DNA of 42,358 bases from an uncultured Flavobacteriales bacterium (GCA_937900875.1 CALCGD010000026.1:1-42358), one strand, 5' to 3'; shown: positions 7,375 to 17,035, numbered from the stretch's first letter. Numbers and translations: made by a program. Notes: generated from the sequence alone by a model not told the origin.

Positions 7375-9453
7375 ATGCTTTACCGATTTTTCTTTTGTCT
7401 CTCATTTTTGGGATGGCAGTGTGCTTCAGCGCAATCCATCGACCCAACCAATATCACCATCGTGAGAGATACATTTGGAGTGCCACATATTTTTGCTCCC
7501 ACAGACGCTGAGGTTGCGTATGGCCTGGCTTACGCACACGCTGAGGATGACTTTGGTGACATTCAGGAATCTTTGTTGGCTGGACGTGGTATTCTTGGCG
7601 AAGTACAAGGAATGGACGGGGTACTGTTCGATTTTGCAATGAAATTTTTAAAGATTGACTCGCTCGTTGATGCCCAATTTGAACGAGATCTTTCACCCGA
7701 ATATCGTAAGCTTTTGGATGGGTATATTCAGGGGATAAACGCTTTTGCAGAAGCGCACCCAAAGGAAATTGTACACAAGAAATTGTTTCCTGCAGGGCCC
7801 AAAGATCTAGTTAGAGGTTATACACTCACTTTATCGATTGAGGCCGGATTAGGCATGGCGCTTAAATCAGTAATTGAAAACCGAATTGCCGAGTTTTTCA
7901 CCGCAAACGATCAGATATCTGGTTCTAATGCATTTGCAGTTTCCGCAGATAAAATGGACGATGGGAAAAGCTACCTATTGGTGAATTCACATCAACCTAT
8001 TGAAGGACGGTTTGCTTGGTATGAAGCTCACGTTAATAGCGATGAAGGTTGGAATATGGCTGGAGGTCTTTTTGCTGGAGGAGTGACAATTTTCGTAGGG
8101 GCTAATGAAAATTTGGGATGGGCCCATACGGTCAATTATCATCAGTTTGGAGATATCTACCAGTTAGAAATAAACCCAAAGAACAAAAACCAATACATGT
8201 ACAATGGGAAATGGCGTGATTTCTATGTTAAAAAGGTAAAGTTGAAGGTGAAATTGGCTGGTATGCGAATTCCTGTGAAACGGAAAATTAGATGGAGCAC
8301 TCATGGGCCAACTTGGAAAACAAAACATGGAATTTTTGCCTTTCGCTTCCCTGGCGCTACAGACATTAGGGCTGGCGAGCAATGGTATAAAATGAACAAG
8401 GCTAAGAACCTTGAAGAGTTTACAGACATACTAAAAATGCAGGCCATTCCCCAATACAACACCGTTTACGCTGACGCTGACGGAAGCGTGTTGATGCATT
8501 CTATGGGAAAGATTGCAGATCGAAATCCAAAATTGGATTGGACTCAACCTATTTCATCCACCTCATCGGAATTCCTGTGGGACAAACTAGTTCCGTTCGA
8601 TAAATTGCCTTATGTGGCAAATCCTGAATGTGGTTATGTATTCAATGCAAACAATTCTCCTTTAAACTGCACAGGTACAACTTGTGAGGAAGGCGACTTT
8701 TTTGTTGGGATGCAAACTTTCACCTACAACCGTGGAGAACGTCTCAATCATTTGTTCTCAAAACACGATGGAAAATTCTCTGAAGACGATTTAAACCGTA
8801 TTAAGTTCGATACGAAATTTAATGATGAAGGAGAGTACCAAAATCACTTCAAAGTGATGTTTGAATTGGACGAAGCCAAGTACCCCGATATTGCCGATGC
8901 CATCCGCAAAATTAAAGCATGGGACAGAGGTGGCGAAACCGACAATCCACATGCCGCACTCATTATGGTGGTGCACGATGAGCTTCGGCATATGGTAAAC
9001 GGCCCCTTTGCCTTATTGATGATTCGCAAGCAGCCCATCACGGAAGAAATGGCGGTAGATGCCATTAGAAAAGCCAAGAAATTTTTCATAAAAAAACACG
9101 GAACCATGGACTTAAAACTTGGAGACGTACAGCAATTTATGAGAGGTGACAAACGTGTTGAAGCCCATGGTTTGCGGGAAGTATTGCGTGCTACAGACAC
9201 CCATTACAAAGACAAGAAGAACGGAATTTACAAAGCCGCTGGAGGCGATGGCTACATTCAAATTGCTCGCTTTTCAAAGGAAAAAGGCACCGAAATACGG
9301 AGCGTAAATGTGTATGGTGCGAGCGACAGACCCGACAGTCCGCATTATGACGACCAAATGGAAATGTTCCGGGATCATAAGTACAAGACAATTCCTTTGG
9401 ATAGGAAAGCTGTAGAAGCATCAGCCGAAAGAATTTACCATCCTGGTGAATGA
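7375..9453 (+). CDS. Penicillin acylase-family (Ntn hydrolase) secreted acylase
   Basis: The 692-residue precursor starts with a Sec signal (MLYRFFFCLSFLGWQCASAQ), so it acts in the periplasm or outside. Family members self-cleave into alpha and beta chains, exposing an N-terminal nucleophile. Here SGSNAFAVS places the catalytic Ser at residue 184 (codon 7924-7926), giving an alpha chain of about 164 residues and a beta chain of about 509. Other family signals are RDTFGVPHIFA, AYGLAYAHAEDDF, LLVNSHQPIEG and FVGANENLGWAHT. Substrates known in the family are beta-lactams, acyl-homoserine lactones and lipopeptides; this one is not determinable. The late-precursor layout is closer to the aculeacin/PvdQ group than to penicillin G acylase. 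Confidence 0.88.
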   Translation: MLYRFFFCLSFLGWQCASAQSIDPTNITIVRDTFGVPHIFAPTDAEVAYGLAYAHAEDDFGDIQESLLAGRGILGEVQGMDGVLFDFAMKFLKIDSLVDAQFERDLSPEYRKLLDGYIQGINAFAEAHPKEIVHKKLFPAGPKDLVRGYTLTLSIEAGLGMALKSVIENRIAEFFTANDQISGSNAFAVSADKMDDGKSYLLVNSHQPIEGRFAWYEAHVNSDEGWNMAGGLFAGGVTIFVGANENLGWAHTVNYHQFGDIYQLEINPKNKNQYMYNGKWRDFYVKKVKLKVKLAGMRIPVKRKIRWSTHGPTWKTKHGIFAFRFPGATDIRAGEQWYKMNKAKNLEEFTDILKMQAIPQYNTVYADADGSVLMHSMGKIADRNPKLDWTQPISSTSSEFLWDKLVPFDKLPYVANPECGYVFNANNSPLNCTGTTCEEGDFFVGMQTFTYNRGERLNHLFSKHDGKFSEDDLNRIKFDTKFNDEGEYQNHFKVMFELDEAKYPDIADAIRKIKAWDRGGETDNPHAALIMVVHDELRHMVNGPFALLMIRKQPITEEMAVDAIRKAKKFFIKKHGTMDLKLGDVQQFMRGDKRVEAHGLREVLRATDTHYKDKKNGIYKAAGGDGYIQIARFSKEKGTEIRSVNVYGASDRPDSPHYDDQMEMFRDHKYKTIPLDRKAVEASAERIYHPGE

Positions 9454-9509
9454 CATACATCAGAAACATTAATCGAATTTCATTCATCTTTGGCACTCTA
9501 ATTTATATT

Positions 9510-12011
9510 ATGAAAAATCTTACACCCTTATTTATTGTTGCTCTTCTATTCGGAATCAACCTTAGCTCTAGTGCTCAGCAGAGTTGCACCTATATGATTC
9601 ATGTAGATGGAATTGCAGGCACCGATAACGTTGATTGTGGAAATGAATTTTCGCCATGCGCATCCATCAATTATGGAATTGGTAGAGCGGAAATTGAAGA
9701 ATTTACAACTGTACGAATAAGTTCAAACACAAATTATCAAGAGGCAATTGAACTGATTGATGGAATAAGCCTTTGGGGCGGATTTGACGCTCAATGGGAA
9801 GCGACTGGTTTAACCCAAATTACCGGCTTAGAAGTAAACGGTGAGTTTTATGCAATAAATGGAGATGGAATTAATAGTTCAACTGTCTTGTCAGATTTAG
9901 AAGTTATGGCGCCAAATGCCACAATTCCTGGCAAAAGTTCATGCGGAATCCACCTCACAAATAGTGCTGGAGTTACTTTACAAAGAGTAACAGTGCAGGG
10001 CGCAAGCGGTGCTGATGGCGCCAATGGCATAAATGGAATAAATGCCACACAATCAGCTGCTGCATCTGGCGGAAATGGTGGTAACGCGGATGAATTTAAT
10101 ACTGCTTGTAATGATGATGACTCGGGAGCTGGGGGCGCTGGTGCTGGAACTAGTACTAGAGCTGGAGGAAATGGCGGTCGAGGTGGTTATATGGATGATG
10201 ATTGTAGCGGTTTCCCAGATCTAGATGCAACTGGTGGCGTAAATGGAGCAAATGCCGCGTCATTTGTCACAAATGGATATGGGTATCGTGGTGCGGGTGG
10301 TGGAACGTGTAATCCTGGCGGTAATGCTCAAAACGGCACAACCTTGTCTCATGGAGATGGTGGCGCGGGAGCAACAATTTCGGCAACCATTGGAGGCTTA
10401 TTTTGGATTTCAACCAACGGAGATGCTGGCACACTTGGGCAAGATGGAACCGGTGGAGGCGGTGGTGGAGGATCTGGCGGTTGCGATGATGGTACCGATT
10501 CATACGGAGCTGGTGGCGGAGGTGGTGGCGCTGGAGGCTTGAAAGCTTCTGCTTCAGGTACTGGAGGCCAATCTGGCGGAAACAGCGCGGCCGTTTTCTT
10601 ACTAGAATCAACCGTCAATTTTATCGATTGCACCTTTTTTCTGGGCACTGGAGGAAATGGCGGAATTGGTGGCGGTGCTGCTTTGGGTCAGCCAGGAGGT
10701 AGTGGAGGAAATGGTGGTGCCTCAGCTGGAGATTCTGACGCTGGTGGAAATGGTGGAAATGGCGGTGCTGGCGGCAATAGTGGTGGCGGTGGCGGTGGTT
10801 CTGCTGGTTCTGTTTATGGTGTTTTTGCTAGTAATTCAGCTTTGAATCATAGCGGAAGTAGTTTTAGCGGAGGAACCGAGGGAACTGCCGGTAACGGAGG
10901 CGCAGCAACTACACCACCTTCCACAGGTGGCTCTGGCGGAACAGTTGGTTCGGCAAACAACTTTGGTGGAAACGCAACAATTAGTACAAATGTTTTAGTC
11001 TCAATTGAAGACCAATGCATTGAGATTCTCACTACCGACTTGCAAGTGTTAACGTATTGCGCGGGAGAGTCGGTAACAGTCGATTTCAGTGCGGTTGGAA
11101 CCTTCAGCGGAGGAAATGTATTCACCGTGGAGTTATCCGACCCTGTTGGAGATTTCGCTTCACCAGTAGCAATTGGCTCTTTAACTTCGACAACTGCTGG
11201 ACCAATTACCGCTGAATTTCCTGTAAACAGTCTTTCAGGAACCGGTTATAGAATCAGAGTTACTTCGACTGTAACGCCAACGTTTGGGCAAGAAAACACA
11301 ACTGATATTGTAATCAATGCATTGCCAGTTGTTGTAGCAAACGCATCTACTACCAATATATGCGATGGTAGTTCATTAACACTCAATGGAAGTGGTGCCG
11401 ACATCTACACTTGGAATAATTCTGTGGATGACGGAGTTGCTTTTGTTCCCACACAAACTATGTATTACACAGTGATTGGAGCAGACGCAGTCACACTTTG
11501 CGCTAACATCGATTCAATACTTGTAACGTTGGTCGATTTGCCCGATGCTACGGTTGTACAAAACGGAAATCAGCTAGGCGCAGTGCTTGCTGGTGCTACT
11601 TATCAATGGATTGATTGCGATAATGCAAACGCTCCAATTTTAGGAGAAACAAACCAAACATATGTAGCCCTATCGTCAGGTAATTACGCCTGTGAAATAA
11701 CCTTTAATGGCTGTACGAACACTTCCGATTGCTTCAACATTATTACCGTTGGTTTGGATGAACAAGAACCTGAGGAAACCGTACTGATTCTTTACCCTAA
11801 TCCTAGCAATGGAGTATTTCAGCTGATTTGCAATAGTGTGGAATCCATGCAAATGGAGGTATTTAATACAATGGGGCAATTAGTTCACTCCAATTCAAAT
11901 ATTACTAGCAGCACAACAATTAACTTGAACCGAGTTAGAAATGGCCTCTACTCCATAAGATTTCACAATAAAGAGTTGAACATACTCCGAAATGTAATAA
12001 TCCAGAGGTAA
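9510..12011 (+). CDS. Large glycine-rich protein with T9SS type A sorting domain
   Basis: From the ATG at 9510 (MKNLTPLFIVALLFG) the protein has 833 residues. It starts with a Sec signal ending near SSSAQ. Residues about 25-160 form a beta-rich head of the kind found before beta-helix repeats. Residues about 164-490 are extremely glycine-rich (GGNGG, GGAGG, GGGGG) with few aromatics. Residues 500-750 hold two or three Ig/PKD-like modules. The C-terminus, LILYPNPSNGVFQL through LNILRNVIIQR, is a classic type A sorting domain recognised by the T9SS. It is therefore probably exported and anchored at the surface. Upstream codons from 9450 precede the signal peptide and were not used. Confidence 0.85.
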   Translation: MKNLTPLFIVALLFGINLSSSAQQSCTYMIHVDGIAGTDNVDCGNEFSPCASINYGIGRAEIEEFTTVRISSNTNYQEAIELIDGISLWGGFDAQWEATGLTQITGLEVNGEFYAINGDGINSSTVLSDLEVMAPNATIPGKSSCGIHLTNSAGVTLQRVTVQGASGADGANGINGINATQSAAASGGNGGNADEFNTACNDDDSGAGGAGAGTSTRAGGNGGRGGYMDDDCSGFPDLDATGGVNGANAASFVTNGYGYRGAGGGTCNPGGNAQNGTTLSHGDGGAGATISATIGGLFWISTNGDAGTLGQDGTGGGGGGGSGGCDDGTDSYGAGGGGGGAGGLKASASGTGGQSGGNSAAVFLLESTVNFIDCTFFLGTGGNGGIGGGAALGQPGGSGGNGGASAGDSDAGGNGGNGGAGGNSGGGGGGSAGSVYGVFASNSALNHSGSSFSGGTEGTAGNGGAATTPPSTGGSGGTVGSANNFGGNATISTNVLVSIEDQCIEILTTDLQVLTYCAGESVTVDFSAVGTFSGGNVFTVELSDPVGDFASPVAIGSLTSTTAGPITAEFPVNSLSGTGYRIRVTSTVTPTFGQENTTDIVINALPVVVANASTTNICDGSSLTLNGSGADIYTWNNSVDDGVAFVPTQTMYYTVIGADAVTLCANIDSILVTLVDLPDATVVQNGNQLGAVLAGATYQWIDCDNANAPILGETNQTYVALSSGNYACEITFNGCTNTSDCFNIITVGLDEQEPEETVLILYPNPSNGVFQLICNSVESMQMEVFNTMGQLVHSNSNITSSTTINLNRVRNGLYSIRFHNKELNILRNVIIQR

Positions 12012-12031
12012 GCCTAGAATAGAATTTTAAT

Positions 12032-12066
12032 AAAGCCCTGAAACCAGTTAGTTTCAGGGCTTTTTA
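12032..12066. terminator. Bidirectional intrinsic terminator
   Basis: AAAGCCCTGAAAC (12032-12044) pairs perfectly with GTTTCAGGGCTTT (12051-12063) over a 6-nt loop. A T-run follows on the plus strand and A residues precede on the left, so it can act on both strands. It sits between the converging glycine-rich protein and symporter genes. Confidence 0.88.
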
Positions 12067-12068
12067 GT

Positions 12069-13820
12069 TTAGAATTTCTTCCACAATCGGGCAAGGATGA
12101 CCAAGCATATGGCGGAAGCAGCTCCTAATAACAGACCTGCATTCGTATCTCCATAAATGAACGATCCCGTGGAAAAAAGTGCCGAGTAAACCACCACGCA
12201 GCCTAAGAACATTCCTAAAATTTGAAGTGGCAGGTTTCCAGTAGCTACAGAACCTTCTACTCTGTAGGCCTTCCATCCTACCGTTGGATTAACATGCTTA
12301 CAAAACCCTTCTAACGTTTCCTTCGACTCTGGTTGAGTAAGCAACGTTACCGTAAGCCAACCCACGGTTGTAATGGCCACACCTATTACCAAATTCCAGT
12401 GACCTGCAATCTCAATCAAACCCAACTTAGGATTAATCACCTGAAAGAAAATTGCAACTAAAAAAGAGATAATCATACCGCTAATCTCGGTCCAAGCATT
12501 AATACGCCACCAAAACCAACGTAGAATGAAAATTGCACCGGTACCTGCCCCAATTTGAAGTAAAATTTCGAATGCTTGCAGCGCATTTGTGAGTGCTAAT
12601 GCAAACAATGCAGCGAAAACCATTAAGGCAATTGTTGAAAGCCTTCCAACCATTACGAGTTCTTTTTCAGTGGCTTCAGGCTTTACAAAGCGTTGATAAA
12701 AATCGTTTACTACATATGAACTACCCCAGTTTAGATGAGTAGATATCGTGCTCATAAACGCAGCAATTAAAGAGGCTATTACTAACCCAAGCAATCCAGC
12801 AGGAAGAAATGTTAGCATGGCAGGATAAGCCAAGTCATCATTAATCATTTCCGAGCTTATGTGCGGAAATGCTGCTTGAATGCTTTCCAGATTTGGGAAT
12901 ACTACTACAGAGCATAATGCTATAATTATCCACGGCCAAGGTCTTAAGGCATAGTGCGAAATATTAAAAAGTAGCGTTGCTCCCATTGCATTCTGCTCAT
13001 CTTTAGCAGCCAACATTCGCTGTGCGATGTACCCTCCTCCACCAGGTTCGGCTCCCGGATACCATACGCTCCACCATTGCACTGCCAGTGGCAAAATCAA
13101 CAAAGGAATTAGGTTTTCGGTATCCGAAAAATCAGGAAGAAAGTTCGTTAACGAGGCCACTTCAGCATTTGCGAGCAGGGCGTCTAGTCCACCAACTTGC
13201 GGTAAATCCAGAATAACATTTGCAGCCCAAACTGTTCCAATCATGGCTAAGATGAACTGGAAGAAATCGGTAATCAACACCCCCCTTAACCCACCAATTG
13301 AACTGTAGGCTACGGTTACAATGCTGGTAATTAATAAGGTTTCGTAAGCCGACAAACCGAGCATTACTCCACCAATTTTTATAGCTGCTAAACAAACACC
13401 AGCCATCACCAATACGTTAAACACAACCCCCAAATAAATGGCTCTAAAACCACGAAGAAATGCAGCGTTTTTGCCTCCGTATCGTATTTCATAGAACTCA
13501 AGATCGGTGAGTACTCCAGATCTGCGCCAAAGCTTCGAATACACAAAAACTGTAAGCATTCCTGTTAGCAAAAAAGCCCACCAGACCCAGTTTCCTGAAA
13601 CGCCATTTTTTCGGACAATGTCTGTTACTAAATTGGGGGTGTCGGCAGAAAAAGTTGTTGCTACCATGGATATTCCCAGAAGCCACCAAGGCATGTTTCG
13701 CCCAGACAAAAAGAATTCGGTAGAGCTAGAACCAGCCTTACGAGAGACGATAATTCCGATGAGAAGCGAAACGATAAAGAAGGCCACTATAATGGACCAA
13801 TCGAGGGTAGATAGTTGCAT
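12069..13820 (-). CDS. Sodium:solute symporter (SSS family)
   Basis: This 583-residue inner-membrane transporter has about 13-14 hydrophobic segments. Family-typical parts are the first helix WSIIVAFFIVSLLIGI, the segment EFFLSGRNMPWWLLGISMVA, and the later helices around GLLGLVIASLIAAFMSTIST, which carry Na+-site Ser/Thr residues. SSS members import sugars, amino acids, vitamins or organic acids. The substrate cannot be assigned from sequence. The divergent neighbour is a nucleotidyltransferase, which weakly favours a sugar-like solute. The C-terminus extends beyond the core and ends in a final hydrophobic helix. Confidence 0.87.
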   Translation of the reverse strand: MQLSTLDWSIIVAFFIVSLLIGIIVSRKAGSSSTEFFLSGRNMPWWLLGISMVATTFSADTPNLVTDIVRKNGVSGNWVWWAFLLTGMLTVFVYSKLWRRSGVLTDLEFYEIRYGGKNAAFLRGFRAIYLGVVFNVLVMAGVCLAAIKIGGVMLGLSAYETLLITSIVTVAYSSIGGLRGVLITDFFQFILAMIGTVWAANVILDLPQVGGLDALLANAEVASLTNFLPDFSDTENLIPLLILPLAVQWWSVWYPGAEPGGGGYIAQRMLAAKDEQNAMGATLLFNISHYALRPWPWIIIALCSVVVFPNLESIQAAFPHISSEMINDDLAYPAMLTFLPAGLLGLVIASLIAAFMSTISTHLNWGSSYVVNDFYQRFVKPEATEKELVMVGRLSTIALMVFAALFALALTNALQAFEILLQIGAGTGAIFILRWFWWRINAWTEISGMIISFLVAIFFQVINPKLGLIEIAGHWNLVIGVAITTVGWLTVTLLTQPESKETLEGFCKHVNPTVGWKAYRVEGSVATGNLPLQILGMFLGCVVVYSALFSTGSFIYGDTNAGLLLGAASAICLVILARLWKKF

Positions 13821-13911
13821 GATGAAAAGTAACCCGATAATCGATATCTGAAATCAGGCGATAAAACGAAGTATTAACAACTCGTAGTTAAAGGTTCAGA
13901 TTTTCAACAAC

Positions 13912-13940
13912 TTGTACAAAATATTGGGTTTCTATATTCG
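13912..13940 (+). promoter_or_regulatory. Bacteroidota-type promoter for the nucleotidyltransferase gene
   Basis: TTG (13912-13914), an 18-nt spacer and TATATTCG (13933-13940) fit the Bacteroidota primary-sigma pattern TTG...TAnnTTTG with one mismatch. The ATG follows 19 bp later at 13960, implying a very short leader. Confidence 0.55.
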
Positions 13941-13959
13941 CGGCAAATAACCAACAAAC

Positions 13960-14856
13960 ATGAAACCGACACTACTGATACTTGCCGCAGGAATGGGCAG
14001 CCGATATGGCGGATTGAAGCAGATTGACCCGCTTGGACCAAACGGAGAAACAATTATTGAATATTCGATTTACGATGCAATTCAGGCAGGTTTTGGCAAG
14101 GTTGTGTTCATTATACGAGAGAGTTTTGCCGATGCCTTTAAAGAGCAATTCGCAGGTAAATTTGAAGACAAGATTGAAATAGCGTACGCTTATCAGGATG
14201 TAAACACACCTGTTGAGGGAATCAAAAACCTTCCGCAACGCGAAAAACCTTGGGGAACAATGCATGCTGTTCTGGTAGCGCATGAAGTGGTTAAAGAACC
14301 ATTTGCTGTTATTAATGCAGACGACTTTTACGGTGCAGATGGATTCCATCAGATTGCAGATTTCTTAAAGAACAAATGCACTGAAGATACTTACACAATG
14401 GTTGGGTATGTGCTTAGAAATACACTTAGTGAGCACGGACAGGTGAGTCGTGGAGTATGTGTGGCAGATGATAAAAACAACCTAGCAAAGGTGGATGAGC
14501 GTACCAAGATTCATTGGGAAGGCGATAAGGTAATTTACCACGAAGGGGATGCTTCACACGAGGTAAATCCGGACAGCGTTGTTTCGATGAACTTTTGGGG
14601 ATTTCATCCGAATATTTTCGAAACAAGTCGTCAGATGTTCATTGATTTTGTTCGAGAGAACCAAGACAATCCAAAAGCAGAGTTCTTTATTCCGCTTGTG
14701 GCAGATAACTTGATTAACGCTGGAAAGGCGGATTTTCCAATTTTGACTAGCAATGATAGATGGCATGGTGTAACATACATTGAAGATCGTCCTGTTGTGG
14801 TTGAAGCTTTCAAGAAATTGGTGGAAGAAGGAAAATACCCTAGTCCACTTTGGTGA
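13960..14856 (+). CDS. Sugar-phosphate nucleotidyltransferase family protein
   Basis: The 298-residue protein begins with the nucleotidyltransferase signature LILAAGMGSRYGGLKQIDPL followed by GPNGE, where the LAAGMGSR loop and Lys bind the nucleotide triphosphate. VINADDFYG provides the metal-binding Asp region, and NFWGFHPNIF lies in the acceptor half. Such enzymes transfer NMP to a sugar phosphate or similar acceptor. In related genomes a sugar/choline-kinase-like gene often neighbours it; none is present here. The acceptor is unknown. Confidence 0.85.
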   Translation: MKPTLLILAAGMGSRYGGLKQIDPLGPNGETIIEYSIYDAIQAGFGKVVFIIRESFADAFKEQFAGKFEDKIEIAYAYQDVNTPVEGIKNLPQREKPWGTMHAVLVAHEVVKEPFAVINADDFYGADGFHQIADFLKNKCTEDTYTMVGYVLRNTLSEHGQVSRGVCVADDKNNLAKVDERTKIHWEGDKVIYHEGDASHEVNPDSVVSMNFWGFHPNIFETSRQMFIDFVRENQDNPKAEFFIPLVADNLINAGKADFPILTSNDRWHGVTYIEDRPVVVEAFKKLVEEGKYPSPLW

Positions 14857-14874
14857 GATAAAACAGTTGAAAAG

Positions 14875-14898
14875 AAGCCGGTTATTCCGGCTTTTTTT
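14875..14898 (+). terminator. Intrinsic terminator after the nucleotidyltransferase gene
   Basis: AAGCCGG (14875-14881) pairs with CCGGCTT (14887-14893) over a 5-nt loop and is followed by a T-run to 14898. It lies 19 bp after the stop codon. Confidence 0.85.
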
Positions 14899-14925
14899 AT
14901 GCCTTATCGGAACTAACTTTACCTT

Positions 14926-15909
14926 ATGCCAGCAAATAAATACGCTTTATTGCGATACCGTATTATAGACGATTGTCTAACCAACAAAGCGCGTAAATTC
15001 CCTACAAAGGAAGACATGCAATATGCCTGTGAACAGGCTTTATATGGTAGCTCAGGTGAGCGCATTTCCATCTCTACTATAGAGAAGGATATGTGGGCGA
15101 TGAAGAATGAAGGTGAGCTAGGCTATTACGCTCCCATTGCTTATTCCAAATTGGAAAAAGGATATTACTACCAAGAGGCGGATTACACTATAAAAGAGAT
15201 AAGTCTGAGTGTTGAGGACAAAGAAGCTATTCGGTTTGCTGCCAACACGCTTTTCCAGTTTAAAGATCTTGCCATATTTGACCAGTTTGGCTCTGCTATT
15301 CAAAAAATCATGGACCGATTGAGTATTTCTCCAGAGATCCAAGATGATGCAATTGAACGTTTCGTTCAGTTTGAGAACACTCCAATGGCGAAGGGAACTG
15401 ATTTGCTACCACCCTTGCTGCAAGCCATTAAAGAAACTCGAGAAGTATGTTTTAGATACGTTTCGTTTTTAGACGAAAGCGAAAGTGAACGTACTCTTCA
15501 TCCCTATCTTCTTAAAGAATATCGCAATAGATGGTACGTAATAGGTAAAGACGTAGATGGGAGTAAAGTGAAGACCTTCGGGCTCGATCGAGTGAATGAC
15601 TTGTCACTTCGTGAGAACTATTTTTCGGTAGACAAAAACTTTGACCCAGAGGTGCTTTTCAAGTATAGTTTTGGCATTACGGCTGGTGGAAAACCTCAAA
15701 AAATTGTATTGAAATTTGCGCCACAGGAAGGTCGATATGTAAAGGCTCAACCTCTTCATCCTACCCAAAAAATCACTAAAGAAAACAAGGACGGATTAAC
15801 CGTAGAGTTGAAGGTAATTCCAAGCTATGAACTGAAAGCTGCAATAAAATCTTTTGGAGACAAAGTGGCGATTATATCTCCGACAAATCTCATGCAAATA
15901 ACATCGTAA
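14926..15909 (+). CDS. WYL-domain transcriptional regulator
   Basis: The 327-residue protein has an N-terminal winged-helix region (about 1-80; MPANKYALLRYRIIDDCL begins many Bacteroidota members) and a WYL ligand-binding domain near residues 165-240 with LHPYLLKEYRNRWYVIGKD. A C-terminal extension (WCX-like, 245-325) follows. WYL domains sense nucleic-acid-derived or other small ligands and often control DNA-damage, defence or metabolic genes. TAACTTTA lies just upstream and may be a near-leaderless -7 element. No target can be assigned; the genes downstream are a WG-repeat protein and a cold-shock-domain protein. Confidence 0.87.
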   Translation: MPANKYALLRYRIIDDCLTNKARKFPTKEDMQYACEQALYGSSGERISISTIEKDMWAMKNEGELGYYAPIAYSKLEKGYYYQEADYTIKEISLSVEDKEAIRFAANTLFQFKDLAIFDQFGSAIQKIMDRLSISPEIQDDAIERFVQFENTPMAKGTDLLPPLLQAIKETREVCFRYVSFLDESESERTLHPYLLKEYRNRWYVIGKDVDGSKVKTFGLDRVNDLSLRENYFSVDKNFDPEVLFKYSFGITAGGKPQKIVLKFAPQEGRYVKAQPLHPTQKITKENKDGLTVELKVIPSYELKAAIKSFGDKVAIISPTNLMQITS

Positions 15910-15940
15910 ACCTTACCTTCGTCATTCAAATTTACCAAAC

Positions 15941-16981
15941 ATGAAAGCAATCTTCATTTTTTCAATTAGCCTTCTTTTATCGTATCAATCTTATTCACAA
16001 ACAAATCTCGCGCAAGCAAAATCTGTTGGTTCTGATGATTGGGGATACGTTAACCCTAGCGGAGAATTCGTTATCAAACCACAGTTCGCTGTTTGCCACG
16101 CTTTCTCTAAAGATGGCTTTGCACCAATTTATGATAAGAAGGAAAAAACCTTCTTTTTTATTAGGCCTGATGGCTCGAGGTTGGTGACCGAGATAGATAA
16201 ATTCAAATTGCAAAACATCTTTGGTTTTGGAACTAAAGGCTTTGAAGACGGAATGGCAGCGGTTCAGGTTGGAAAACAATGGGGATACTTGAACTTAGAT
16301 GGCAAATTGGTGATTCAGGCTAAATATGATAAAGCGCTCGAGTTTAACGGAGGATTTGGGGTCGCAAAAAGTGGCAATTCCTTTTTCATCATCGATAAGA
16401 ATGGAAAAGAAACTAAAGTAGAGATAGCAGGATTGGAAGACGTAAGGTCTTTTTCTGAAGGTCTAGCTCCTTATCGCACTAACGGAATTTGGGGCTTTAT
16501 TGATACATCAGGAAAAGTAGCCATAGAAGCTGCTTATACAGGAATTGGCTACATGATAAACGGACTTGCATGGGCCAAAAATGAAGCTGGGCTGGTAGGG
16601 TTTATTAACTCTAAAGGTGAAATGAAAATTGAGGCAAATTACCAGGCAGCTAAAGATTTTTCGGACGGTGTAGCGAGGGTAAAAATGGACACATGGTCGT
16701 TTATAGACGCAAATGGCACTAAAATCAATCCTCCAATTGCAGATACGTACGGTAAATTTTCTGATGGATTAGCGTATGCCAAAACAGGTGGTAAGGTTGG
16801 CTTCATCAACAAGAAGGGGGAATGGGTTATTAAACCTATATACGACAAGGTGAGAGACTTCAATAATGGATATGCTGCTGTGCTTGTTGGAGACAAATGG
16901 GGCTTTGTTGACAAGACAGGTAAGTTTACTATAGAGCCGACATTTGAGGCTGTTAAAGACTTTGAGTCTACGAGCAAATAA
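15941..16981 (+). CDS. Exported WG-repeat (beta-repeat) protein
   Basis: The 346-residue protein has a signal peptide (MKAIFIFSISLLLSYQSYSQ) and then about nine copies of a roughly 35-residue unit of the form WG-F/Y-I/V-D/N-x-x-G-K-x-V-I-x-P-x-Y/F. Clear copies include DDWGYVNPSGEFVIKPQF, KQWGYLNLDGKLVIQAKY, GIWGFIDTSGKVAIEAAY and DKWGFVDKTGKFTIEPTF. These are WG (KWG) repeats, thought to form a beta-structure for binding. Enzymatic function is not expected. Some copies are degenerate, replacing WG with FF or VG. Confidence 0.88.
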   Translation: MKAIFIFSISLLLSYQSYSQTNLAQAKSVGSDDWGYVNPSGEFVIKPQFAVCHAFSKDGFAPIYDKKEKTFFFIRPDGSRLVTEIDKFKLQNIFGFGTKGFEDGMAAVQVGKQWGYLNLDGKLVIQAKYDKALEFNGGFGVAKSGNSFFIIDKNGKETKVEIAGLEDVRSFSEGLAPYRTNGIWGFIDTSGKVAIEAAYTGIGYMINGLAWAKNEAGLVGFINSKGEMKIEANYQAAKDFSDGVARVKMDTWSFIDANGTKINPPIADTYGKFSDGLAYAKTGGKVGFINKKGEWVIKPIYDKVRDFNNGYAAVLVGDKWGFVDKTGKFTIEPTFEAVKDFESTSK

Positions 16982-16998
16982 ACCACCAATTGGATTGC

Positions 16999-17006
16999 TA
17001 TCTTTG
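16999..17006 (+). promoter_or_regulatory. -7 promoter element before the cold-shock-domain gene
   Basis: TATCTTTG exactly matches the Bacteroidota -7 consensus TAnnTTTG and lies 30 bp before the ATG at 17036. No good -33 TTTG is found at the usual distance, so this is a partial match. Confidence 0.45.
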
Positions 17007-17035
17007 TACTGAACTTTAACAACTACAAGTAATCT

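Noticed and set aside
10018-10990. Short GGTGG/GGCGG-type repeats that might suggest a repeat array or CRISPR
   Set aside because: The repeats are irregular in length, in frame and explained by a Gly-rich protein; there are no regular spacers.
10042-11125. Several open frames on both strands inside the glycine-rich gene, including proline-rich antisense products
   Set aside because: They mirror the GGN codon repeats of the real gene (Gly codons read in antisense become Pro codons) and have no starts, spacing or motifs of their own.
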